In this document: piece after piece, positions 1 through 7,806 of the stretch | Position numbering within the stretch: position 1 is the first letter of the stretch | Layout: each line of letters starts with the position of its first letter | Origin: Candidatus Binataceae bacterium | GTDB taxonomy: Bacteria; Desulfobacterota; Binatia; Binatales; Binataceae | Length of the DNA stretch: 64,000 bases | Assembly: GCA_015478645.1 (NCBI GenBank) | Contig: JADMIL010000004.1 | Span: 1 to 64,000, forward strand | Direction of reading: 5' to 3' | Program-made: the position numbers and the translations under genes | The notes under the pieces: generated by a model | What the model was told of the DNA's origin: nothing | The model's database searches: none | The model's input: the letters and a program-made list of their open reading frames with translations, nothing else

Positions 1-54
1 CGGCCGACCCCCTGCTCCCAAGGCAGGTGCGCTACCAGGCTGCGCCACGCCCCG
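1..54 (-). tRNA. tRNA-Pro(TGG), 3' part cut off by window start
   Basis: Read on the minus strand, the sequence begins CGGGGCGTGGCGCAGCCTGG, the usual acceptor, D-stem and D-loop of a bacterial proline tRNA. An anticodon stem CCTGC/GCAGG follows, enclosing the loop CTTGGGA with anticodon TGG. The T arm and acceptor 3' strand lie beyond position 1, so the gene is incomplete only because of the window edge. Confidence 0.9.
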
Positions 55-385
55 AACCCCTATGGAGTACCATATGGGCGCCCCGCTCTCAACTCGCCTT
101 TGGCGCCAGATAAATTCCCGGCCCGCGAGGCTCCCGCCGCAAGATGAGCTAAACTTCTCTTGACATTCCCAATGCGCAATAAAAGTTAAAACGATAGTTA
201 TAAACTACAAAAACTATTATTCAGCTATACGTTCAATAAAAAACAAGAATATTCATTTTCAGACATTAATTTCATAGATATAACTGGAAATTTGGTGTAT
301 TTACCTGATTAAGACAATTAAATCATTGATTACGCCTTAATCACGATGCATATAGTGTCAAACTGGTTAGTCGCCCAGAAGTCAG
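55..385. promoter_or_regulatory. AT-rich intergenic region upstream of the sigma-54 activator
   Basis: This 330-base stretch holds no convincing gene. From about 165 to 350 it is markedly AT-rich against a very GC-rich background, with runs such as aaaactattattcagctat. A TTGACA hexamer at 160-165 on the plus strand could be a -35 box, but the matching -10 (AAGTTA) is weak. It probably carries the promoter of the next gene. The compositional break next to a tRNA could also mark the edge of acquired DNA. Confidence 0.4.
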
Positions 386-1456
386 ATGTATTCTGAACCA
401 GACCTTGAGCTGGCCGCGATGCTCACCAAATCGGATTATCGCGCAGGAATGGTCATTTCGTCGGCGCGGCTCGCCAGGCTATACGAGCTGATTCAGCGCG
501 TCGCGCCGCATAACGTTACGGTTCTGATTCAGGGAGAGTCGGGATCGGGCAAGGAATTGATCGCCGGCGCGCTGCATCAGTTGGGACCCCATCCAGATGG
601 TCCTTTGGTCACCCTGAACTGTGCGACGCTGGTCGGTCAACTGGCGGGGGCGCAACTCTTCGGGCATGTGAAAGGAGCCTTTACCGACGCGCGCGAAAGT
701 TCGCCGGGCTATTTTCGCGCGGCGCAGGGCGGCACGCTGTTTCTTGATGAGGTTGGTGAACTGCCGCTTGAACTGCAACCCAAAATTCTTCGGGCGGTGG
801 AAAATCACGAGATTCAACCGGTCGGCTCGCATCTGTCCAGTCGCGTCGATGTGCGGCTGGTGAGCGCCACCAATCGCGATCTGCGCGCGATGGTCGCCGC
901 GGGAAAGTTCCGCAGGGATCTTTATCATCGCTTGAACATGATAGCGGTGACCACCGCGCCGCTGCGCGAATGCCGGGAGTCGATTGGCCCGCTGGCGGCT
1001 CATTTTATCAATCGTTATTGCGCTGAGAACGGACGGACCGTCACCCACCTGTCGTACCGGGCATATCGGGCGCTCGTCGCTCACGATTGGCCCGGCAACG
1101 TGCGCGAATTGATCAATGCGGTGTGCACGGCCGTGCTGCTGACGGACGACTCCAGAATCGACCTCGAGCACCTGCCGGCGCTGCTGGCCATGAACGACTA
1201 CCCGCGCGATGATACGGCTGAAGCGCCACGGCCGCCCGGCCGGGCGACGACGATCCTCGAAGCGCCACAGGAGGCCGGCGAGGCGCCGTTGAAGACGATC
1301 GAGCTCGATGCGATCACCCGGTCGGCCCTGCTCAAGTCGCTCCTGCAAACGCGGGGGAATCGTCAACAGGCGGCGAAAATTCTCGGTATCTCGCGGCAGA
1401 AGCTCTACCGGATGCTGGCCCGCTATGACCTGTTCGAAGTCGGCCGACCGGCCTGA
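386..1456 (+). CDS. sigma-54-dependent activator, PspF-like (no sensory domain)
   Basis: The 356-aa protein is an AAA+ bacterial enhancer-binding protein. Residues ~50-57 carry the Walker A motif GESGSGKE. The sigma-54 contact loop reads GAFTDA instead of canonical GAFTGA, and Walker B is GGTLFLDEVGEL. Conserved sensor/arginine-finger text (LVSATNRDL, FRRDLYHRLN, WPGNVREL) follows. The C-terminus (RQQAAKILGISRQKLYRML) is a Fis-type helix-turn-helix. Only ~30 residues precede the ATPase domain, so there is no receiver, GAF or PAS domain. As in PspF, activity would have to be set by a partner protein or by expression level. No target promoter with a clean -24/-12 element was found nearby. Confidence 0.9.
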   Translation: MYSEPDLELAAMLTKSDYRAGMVISSARLARLYELIQRVAPHNVTVLIQGESGSGKELIAGALHQLGPHPDGPLVTLNCATLVGQLAGAQLFGHVKGAFTDARESSPGYFRAAQGGTLFLDEVGELPLELQPKILRAVENHEIQPVGSHLSSRVDVRLVSATNRDLRAMVAAGKFRRDLYHRLNMIAVTTAPLRECRESIGPLAAHFINRYCAENGRTVTHLSYRAYRALVAHDWPGNVRELINAVCTAVLLTDDSRIDLEHLPALLAMNDYPRDDTAEAPRPPGRATTILEAPQEAGEAPLKTIELDAITRSALLKSLLQTRGNRQQAAKILGISRQKLYRMLARYDLFEVGRPA

Positions 1457-1823
1457 TTCCCCGGTTCTGACCGATTATCGCAGCGCTACGGTCCGGCAGA
1501 GCACCGACAATGCAATCGCGATGAGCCTGCGCAAGGAATAGCGGCGTGCCAAAGAATCCGGCAGGCCGCTAAGAGGACATCGTCAAAAAGCGAAATCCGA
1601 AGGTTCGCGGAGTCGCAAGTTGGCGAAATGCAAAAACGGTTTAGAATCAGGGTGATAAGATAATTTCGAGAATGAAACTGGCGAGTCCAGTCGCAAATTG
1701 AGAAAAAATAATTTCCGACTCTCTAGGAATTATCTGGGCTTTTTTCACGGCATAGAGATTGCTGTAGTAACGGGTGGCGCTGCTATCTCCCCCCGAGAGC
1801 ATCAGCGCTTTGTCCCCAAGCAA
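1457..1823. other. intergenic region without a convincing gene
   Basis: About 370 bases after the sigma-54 activator. The short ORFs here are shadows or lack coding character. It contains an A/T-rich tract (gagaaaaaataatttccg) and a TTTTTT run at about 1740, but no matched strong stem precedes that run. Confidence 0.4.
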
Positions 1824-1889
1824 GGCCGGGCTGCCGCGACCGTAGGTCCCCCCAACGTACGGTAATAAGGGTAGCCCGGCCGTTTTTTA
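1824..1889 (+). terminator. strong composite hairpin followed by a T-run (terminator or end of a small RNA)
   Basis: GGCCGGGCT (1824-1832) pairs with AGCCCGGCC (1873-1881) and is followed directly by GTTTTTT. A second stem sits inside, ACCGTA (1839-1844) with TACGGT (1858-1863). The T-run orientation makes it a plus-strand terminator. No recognised gene ends just upstream (the activator stops 370 bases earlier), and it precedes the acyltransferase start by ~140 bases. It may end an unannotated small RNA or act as a leader attenuator. Confidence 0.55.
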
Positions 1890-2028
1890 TCCAGAATTTC
1901 CATACGCCGATATTCCGCGCGACGCGCGACTAGCGCTGCGCCGTCGATCGGTCCCGCGAGCCCGAGATCCGGCGAGCGCAACTCTGCGCACGTTTTACGC
2001 TCGCCAGCGTCGCCAATAAGATGGCGCG

Positions 2029-3141
2029 GTGGCTGGCAATGCAAGGTTGAATCGCGGTGGCGATCGGCTACCGTCGCTGGACGGTTTGCGCGGCCTGTCG
2101 ATCGGACTGGTACTGCTCGGCCATGCGCTGGCGACGATGCCGGCCTGGCCGCGCTGGCTCTATCCGATCGAGACGGTGGCCGCCAACGCAGAACTCGGGG
2201 TGTCGTTCTTTTTTGTCATCAGCGGCTACCTGATCACCCACCTGCTGATGAGCGAGCGGGCGCGCACCGGGCGGATCTCGCTATACAATTTTTATGTCCG
2301 CCGGGTGACGCGGATCATTCCGGCTTACTATCTTTACCTCGGATTCGTCGGGCTGCTTGCGGCGGGCGGCTACGTGCAAGTCCGCGGCAAGGATTTCTCC
2401 GCGGCGGCGATTTTCCTGTGGAATTACCTGCCGTGGACCGCGGGCTGGTGGCTCGGGCAAAGCTGGTCGCTGTGTATCGAGGAGCAGTTCTACCTGTTGT
2501 GGCCGGCGACGCTGATGATGCTCGGGCCGCGGCGCGCGCTTAAGCTGGCGCTTGCGATTATCGCGCTCGAGCCTTTCATCCGGGTCGCGAACTATTGGCT
2601 GTGGCCGGCGGCGCGCGGGCGAATCCCGGTGATGCTGCATACGCGCGCCGATGTCCTGATGTTCGGTTGCGTGCTGGCGCTGGCGCATGAGGATCGCCGC
2701 GCCGGGGCGATGCTCGAGCGGATCGGCCGGCCGTGGATCGCAGGGCTCGCGGCGGTCTTCATCTTCACGATCGATCCATTCCTGGGCGCGCGCTGGCGCG
2801 GGGCGTGGGCGCTGCCGTTCGGGATGAGCCTGGAGGGCGCCGGGATTGCGGCGATCGTGTGGTGGCTGATGCACAATCCCACGACCCGGGCGGGGCGCCT
2901 GTTCAACCAGCCGGCGCTGATGTGGATTGGTGGAATTTCGTACAGCCTGTATCTATGGCAGCAGATGTTTCTGACCCCGCTCAACCGGACGCTGAGCGGG
3001 CGATTTCCGCTCAACCTCGGATGCGCGATCGGAGTGGCGGCGGCGTCGTATTATCTGCTCGAACGGCCGATCATGCGCCGGCGCGGGCGGCTGATGCGGC
3101 CCGTGGCGGTGGCGAATCCTGCCGCCTCCGATGCGCTTTAG
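2029..3141 (+). CDS. acyltransferase-3 family membrane protein (OafA/YrhL type)
   Basis: The 370-aa integral membrane protein begins with the family hallmark LDGLRGLSIGLVLLGH (residues ~14-30), whose terminal His is the conserved catalytic-region histidine. RRVTRIIPAYYLYL and WSLCIEEQFYLLWP, both typical of the family, follow. Around ten hydrophobic segments run to the end. These enzymes move acetyl or other acyl groups from the cytoplasm onto extracytoplasmic polysaccharide, lipid or peptidoglycan acceptors; the acceptor cannot be read here. The start is GTG at 2029, the only plausible in-frame start before the conserved motif. It converges with the cyclase gene across the palindromic repeat. 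Confidence 0.9.
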   Translation: MAGNARLNRGGDRLPSLDGLRGLSIGLVLLGHALATMPAWPRWLYPIETVAANAELGVSFFFVISGYLITHLLMSERARTGRISLYNFYVRRVTRIIPAYYLYLGFVGLLAAGGYVQVRGKDFSAAAIFLWNYLPWTAGWWLGQSWSLCIEEQFYLLWPATLMMLGPRRALKLALAIIALEPFIRVANYWLWPAARGRIPVMLHTRADVLMFGCVLALAHEDRRAGAMLERIGRPWIAGLAAVFIFTIDPFLGARWRGAWALPFGMSLEGAGIAAIVWWLMHNPTTRAGRLFNQPALMWIGGISYSLYLWQQMFLTPLNRTLSGRFPLNLGCAIGVAAASYYLLERPIMRRRGRLMRPVAVANPAASDAL

Positions 3142-3145
3142 CCAG

Positions 3146-3260
3146 CTAGGAACCTCTGCACAAGTTAGGTTGTCATTCTGAGCGCAGCGAAGAATCCCGG
3201 ATCCGGGACCCATGCGCTGCGCTCAGGGTGACACCAGAGCCTGGTGCAGAGGTTCCCTAG
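3146..3260. repeat. dispersed palindromic repeat, copy A
   Basis: A 115-base imperfect palindrome. The outer arms are CTAGGAACCTCTGCAC and GTGCAGAGGTTCCCTAG, the middle arms GTCATTCTGAGCGCAGCG and CGCTGCGCTCAGGGTGAC, and the centre is CCCGGATCCGGG (3196-3207). A near-identical copy lies at 63192-63308. Here it fills the gap between two convergent genes, could act as a bidirectional terminator, and its right edge supplies the TAG stop of the cyclase gene. ORFs across it in both copies give the peptide GSGILRxAQND, a shadow translation. Confidence 0.9.
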
Positions 3261-6200
3261 GCGGCCAGATCGCCGAGCAGGCGGCGGGCCTCGGCCAAGT
3301 CGGGGGTGGTGAAGCCTTCGGTGAATTCACCGTAGATGCCGGCGAGCATCGTATGGGCGGCGGCGCGATCGCCCGCGGCGCCGGTCAGGCGGGCCAGGCC
3401 GATGGTGGCGCGCAGTGCGAACAGGCGATTGCCGGTCTGGCGGGCGGCGGCTAGCGTCGCGCGCAAGATGGCCTCGAGCGCGGCGGCCGGCGCGTCCGAG
3501 ATGCGCAGGATTTCGGCGTGGGTGCAGCCGACGATCGGCCCTTCCATGAGCAGTTCGCCGACGGCGGCGGCGGCATCCTCGATAGTCCCCACGGCCTCAT
3601 CGAAGCGGCCGGCCTGGGCGTACGCCCAGGCCAGCAGCGACAGATACCAGGCGTGCGGCAGGCGCTGCCCTTTCGCCATCCAGCCGGCGATGCCGCGGCG
3701 GACGCGCTCGACACCCTCGTCGGGATTGCCAGTGGCCGCAATCGCCCATCCGATATAGACGTCGAGCGCCGAGGCGAGTTGCTCGATACCATGGGCATGG
3801 CCGAGTTCGGAGGCCTTGTGCGCGACCGCGAGGGTGGCGGCGGGATCGCCGGAAAGCTGATACATCTCGGCGACGTTGATCGAGCAAAAGGCGATATTGG
3901 AGGGCTTGGCCAATACCTCGGCGGCGGCGAGCGCGCGCACCGCAGTCAGGCGCGCCTCGTCGGCGCGGCCGGCGAGCACCAGGGCGACCGCCAGGTAACT
4001 GGTAGCCAGCGGGCCCGCGTCGAACTGGCGCGCGGCGGAATCACGTCCGCGTGAGCGCTCGACGGCGGTGCGCAGATGGACGACGGCCGCGTCGAGGTTG
4101 CCGCGATGGAGATGGGTGGCGCCCAGCGCATAGTGCGACCAGCAGAGCGACGGCGCGGAGCCCTCGCGCTCGGCGATCGCCAGGCGCTGCTCGGCCAGCG
4201 TGGCGGCCGCGGCCAATTCGCCGCGCGCGAGATAAGTCTGCCACAGTCCGAGCAGAGCGGAGGCCTGATTCTTGTCGAGCCGCACGCTCAATTCGCGGGC
4301 GCGGCGGAATACCCGTTCGACCTCGAGCGAGGCCAAGCCCTGGGTCGCCGAATAGATCGAGCCGAGCGCAATCAGCAGGGGCATCTCGTGTCGATCGCGG
4401 GTGGTGGATTCGTCGGTGGCTAAGAGCACGTCGAGCGCGCGCGTGTAGTGGCTCGAGGCTTCCGCGAGGGCGCCGCGCATGGCCGAGCGGTCGCCGGCCT
4501 GCCGCCAGGCGATAAAAGCCTCGGCGGCGGCGCCGGCCTCGGTCAAATGATAAGCCAGCAGCTCGGGCTCGGTTTCGACCAGGCGCGAAAATCTGGTTTG
4601 CAAGGCCTGGGCGACGGCGGCGTGCAATTCGCGGCGGCGCGACTTGAGCAACGAGCCGTAGGCTGCGTCACGGACCATCACGTGCTTGAAGAGATAGGTC
4701 ACGCGGGGCGCCTCGCCGCGCGCGCCGATCAGGTCGGCTTCGACGATCTGGTCCAGGCCGGCCTGCAGATCGGCGTCGGGCCGATCGGCAATCTCGCGCA
4801 GCAGGGCCCAGGAGAATTCGCGGCCAATCACCGCGGCAAGCTGGGCGACCTGCTTGGCCGGGCCGAGGTTGTCGATGCGCGCCATCAGCGAGTCGGCCAG
4901 CGTCGCCGGGATGCGCCGGCCGGAATCTTCGCCGCCGCCGGCCTCGACCACCACGCGGGCCAGCTCCTCGACGAACAGCGGGACGCCGTCGGTGCGCTCG
5001 ACCACGAGATCGAGCGTGCGGTCGGTCAGCGCCGCGCGCGCGACGGCCAACTGGGCCATCTCGCGCGTGTGGCGTCCGCTCAGCCGGGCGAGCATCAGAT
5101 GGGCGTGATGGGAGCGCGTCGGCCACGGCGCGGTGAACTCCGGACGCGCGGTATAGATCAGCATGACCGGCAGGCCGGCGCACTGCTCGACCAGCGCCAG
5201 ATGCAGTTCGAGGGTCGATGGGTCGGCCCAGTGCACGTCCTCGAGCACCATCACGAGCGGCTGCAGGCGGGCCAGCGCGAAGAGCCATTGGACGAGCGCG
5301 GCGATCAGGCGGCGGCGCTTCTGCTCGGGCGGCGAGACCACCGGGGGATAGTGCGCGGGGACGGCCAGGTTGAGCATCTCGGCGACCAGCGGGATGGTCT
5401 CTTCGAGCTTGAGGCCGGCCGCGAGCAGGCCCTTTTCGAGCGCGGCCATCCGCTCGCCGGCGGTTTCGTTGCCGCTCCAGATAAACGATTCGGCGAGCAG
5501 ATCAACGATCGGAGCGAACGGCGTGTTGAGGTTGAAGGGCGAGCAGAAGTGCTCGAGCCAGCTATGCGGCCGGGTCGCGAGGGTCTCACGGAACTGGCGA
5601 ATCAGGCGCGACTTGCCGATGCCCGGCTCGCCGCGCACGACGACCACCTGGCCCGCGCCGGCGGCGACCGGAGCGAACCATTCGGTGAGCGTGCGCAGGT
5701 CCGGTTCGCGGCCGACGAACGGGGTCAGGATCTGCGCCGCATGCAGCCGGCTGCGCACGCCGGTGGCGCGCAGCACGCGATAGATTTCGAGCGGGTGCGC
5801 CAGGCCCTTGAAGTGCTGGACGCCGAGCGATTCGACCGCGAACAATCCGCCGACCAGATGCAGCGTCGCCGCGGTGATCGCGAGGCCGCCGATCGGCGCT
5901 GCCGCCTGAGTGCGCGCGGCGATATTGGGCGTCTCGCCGAGCGCCGTCGGCGCGCGGCGGGCGCCGCCGCCGAGATGGCCGACCATCACGGTGCCGGTAT
6001 CGATTCCAGCGCGGACCGCCAGGTGCTTGCGCGCCGGCAGGTCGCGATTGAGTGCCGCGATCGCCTCGATTAAATCAAGCCCGGCGCGCACCGCCCGTTC
6101 GGCGTCGTCGCCGTGGGCGCGCGGCCAGCCAAAGTAGGCGACGATGCCGTCGCCCTGATACTGCGCGACGTAGCCATCGAAGCGCGCCACCACGCGGCCG

Positions 6201-6541
6201 ACGGCGGCGTGATAGGCCTGCACGATCTCGTGATATTCCTCGGGGTCGAGCCGGGTAGTCAGTTCGGTCGAGCCGGCCAGATCGGCGAACAGAACGGTAA
6301 GCTGGCGGCGCTCGCCACCCGGTTGCGGCACCTCCGTGGATGCGACTCTCGCGAGGGTGGCGGACCATGGTGGCTCGGCGGGGGTGCGCCGCGCGCCGCA
6401 ATTGCCGCAGAATTTTTCGTCGGCCGCGACCGGCGCGCCGCACGCCGGACAGACCGGTTCAAGCTGCAACCCGCATTCGACGCAGAAACGCTTGCCCGCA
6501 GGATTGCTTTTGCTACATGACGGACAGGCGGTCGCAGCCAC
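3257..6541 (-). CDS. zinc-ribbon / class III nucleotidyl cyclase / AAA ATPase / TPR signalling protein
   Basis: The 1094-aa protein has four parts. Residues 1-55 hold two zinc ribbons (CPSCSKSNPAGKRFCVECG and CPACGAPVAADEKFCGNCG). Residues ~80-260 form a class III adenylate/guanylate cyclase homology domain with both metal-binding aspartates in context (LFADLAGST and YQGDGIVAYFG). Residues ~270-560 form an AAA_16-type NTPase with Walker A RGEPGIGKSRL and Walker B VLEDVHWAD. The rest is helical TPR-like. This architecture recurs in soil bacteria, and its signals are mostly unknown. The stop codon TAG is formed by the end of the dispersed repeat, so a few terminal residues may differ from the ancestral protein. 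Confidence 0.88.
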   Translation of the reverse strand: MAATACPSCSKSNPAGKRFCVECGLQLEPVCPACGAPVAADEKFCGNCGARRTPAEPPWSATLARVASTEVPQPGGERRQLTVLFADLAGSTELTTRLDPEEYHEIVQAYHAAVGRVVARFDGYVAQYQGDGIVAYFGWPRAHGDDAERAVRAGLDLIEAIAALNRDLPARKHLAVRAGIDTGTVMVGHLGGGARRAPTALGETPNIAARTQAAAPIGGLAITAATLHLVGGLFAVESLGVQHFKGLAHPLEIYRVLRATGVRSRLHAAQILTPFVGREPDLRTLTEWFAPVAAGAGQVVVVRGEPGIGKSRLIRQFRETLATRPHSWLEHFCSPFNLNTPFAPIVDLLAESFIWSGNETAGERMAALEKGLLAAGLKLEETIPLVAEMLNLAVPAHYPPVVSPPEQKRRRLIAALVQWLFALARLQPLVMVLEDVHWADPSTLELHLALVEQCAGLPVMLIYTARPEFTAPWPTRSHHAHLMLARLSGRHTREMAQLAVARAALTDRTLDLVVERTDGVPLFVEELARVVVEAGGGEDSGRRIPATLADSLMARIDNLGPAKQVAQLAAVIGREFSWALLREIADRPDADLQAGLDQIVEADLIGARGEAPRVTYLFKHVMVRDAAYGSLLKSRRRELHAAVAQALQTRFSRLVETEPELLAYHLTEAGAAAEAFIAWRQAGDRSAMRGALAEASSHYTRALDVLLATDESTTRDRHEMPLLIALGSIYSATQGLASLEVERVFRRARELSVRLDKNQASALLGLWQTYLARGELAAAATLAEQRLAIAEREGSAPSLCWSHYALGATHLHRGNLDAAVVHLRTAVERSRGRDSAARQFDAGPLATSYLAVALVLAGRADEARLTAVRALAAAEVLAKPSNIAFCSINVAEMYQLSGDPAATLAVAHKASELGHAHGIEQLASALDVYIGWAIAATGNPDEGVERVRRGIAGWMAKGQRLPHAWYLSLLAWAYAQAGRFDEAVGTIEDAAAAVGELLMEGPIVGCTHAEILRISDAPAAALEAILRATLAAARQTGNRLFALRATIGLARLTGAAGDRAAAHTMLAGIYGEFTEGFTTPDLAEARRLLGDLAA

Positions 6542-6747
6542 TGCGATGCTCTCTTGCCCGGCGATGACGGTGGCGCGGCCAGCCTGCGCGGGGCGCTAGC
6601 GGAACAATAGCCGGCAGACTAGCATGCGGCTCACGCGGCCATCCAGAGAAGTTAAATCGCCGTCAGGCCGACCATCAGAGCGGAGGCGCAGATGAAGCGT
6701 CGCGACGAATCAGCGAAGCCGGGCCAGGGCGTGGACCGGGCGTTGCG

Positions 6748-7728
6748 ATGAAGGCGATGGTCCTCGGAGCGACCGGCCATATCGGCAGCGCGGTCGTGCG
6801 CGAGCTGGTGGCGCGCGGCCATAGGGTGACCGCGACCGGCCGGCGGGCGACGCCGCCGGTCAACCTTGACGGGCTCGCGCTGACGTACGCGGCGGGCGAT
6901 CTCGACACGCCGGGCCAGATCGACGAATGGACCGCCGGCCACGACACGGTAATCGACGCGGCCGCGCCCTATCCGTCGCTGATCGCGGAGCGCAAGCGCG
7001 GCGCGCCCAACCCCGTCGAGTATGCGGCGCGGCGCACACGCCTTGTGATCGACGCGGTGCGGCGTGCCGGGGCGCGCCTGGCGTACGTGAGTTCGTTCGT
7101 CACAATCCCCGATCGGCGCGGCGGACTCGAGCAATGGCAAGGCGATCTGATCCGCCGAATGCATCCGTACTTCGCGGTCAAGCAGCTAATCGAGGATGCG
7201 GTGCTCGAGGCGGCCGGCGCCGGCCTGGCGGCGGTGATCGTCAATCCGACGCTATGCATCGGGCCGTGGGACATGAAGCCGCGCGAGCTATGCTTCGTGC
7301 CACGCCTGCTCGGCGGCGAAGCGCCCGCCTCAATGGGCCATGTCCTCAACGTGATCGACGTGCGCGACGTGGCGGCGGCGATCGTCGCAGCGCTCGCGGC
7401 CGGGCGCTTTGGCGAGCCGATCGCGCTGACCGGCCACAACCTCTCGAACGAATTGCTCTACGGATGGATCTGCGAGCTGGGCGGCGTGCGCGCGCCGCGC
7501 CTGGTCGCGCCGGCCACGCTCGGCGTGATCGCGGCCTGGTGGGGGGAGGTCGCGGCGACCGCCGCCGGGATTCGTCCGCCACTGCCGGCGCTGGCCGCGA
7601 TGCTCACGATGCTGCACGATTCGTTCGATCTGAGCGCGGCGCAGCGCGACCTCGGGGTGACGCCGCGCCCGCTCTCGGCGACGCTCGCCGACACGATCGC
7701 ATGGTACCGGCGCATCGGCTACTGCTGA
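6748..7728 (+). CDS. NAD(P)-dependent epimerase/reductase-like atypical SDR
   Basis: The 326-aa protein starts with MKAMVLGATGHIGSAVVREL, the glycine-rich dinucleotide-binding loop of an extended/atypical short-chain dehydrogenase. A YFAVKQLIEDAVLEA segment matches the YxxxK catalytic region in position (~residue 140), and a substrate-side insertion around VINPTLCIGPWDMKP follows. Relatives act on nucleotide sugars, dihydroflavonol-type ketones or sterol-like substrates; the substrate cannot be told here. It converges with the decarboxylase-like gene 78 bases downstream and may serve the same pathway, but it is on the opposite strand. Confidence 0.8.
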   Translation: MKAMVLGATGHIGSAVVRELVARGHRVTATGRRATPPVNLDGLALTYAAGDLDTPGQIDEWTAGHDTVIDAAAPYPSLIAERKRGAPNPVEYAARRTRLVIDAVRRAGARLAYVSSFVTIPDRRGGLEQWQGDLIRRMHPYFAVKQLIEDAVLEAAGAGLAAVIVNPTLCIGPWDMKPRELCFVPRLLGGEAPASMGHVLNVIDVRDVAAAIVAALAAGRFGEPIALTGHNLSNELLYGWICELGGVRAPRLVAPATLGVIAAWWGEVAATAAGIRPPLPALAAMLTMLHDSFDLSAAQRDLGVTPRPLSATLADTIAWYRRIGYC

Positions 7729-7806
7729 GCGCACGCCGCCTGCCGGCCTGCGCCACGTGCGCGTCGCGGCCGGATGATCGCGGCGCGGGGCTCGCGCGGG
7801 CGCGGG

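Noticed and set aside
479-1366. Long minus-strand ORF antisense to the sigma-54 activator
   Set aside because: The plus-strand frame has complete AAA+ and HTH motifs; the antisense product is Arg/Gln-rich without domains.
1670-1700. TGGCGAGTCCAGTCGCA as a sigma-54 promoter
   Set aside because: The GG-to-GC spacing is 11 rather than 10 and the -24 box is poor.
4448-6073. 541-aa plus-strand ORF
   Set aside because: Antisense shadow of the cyclase/AAA/TPR gene; long only because of high GC and few stops.
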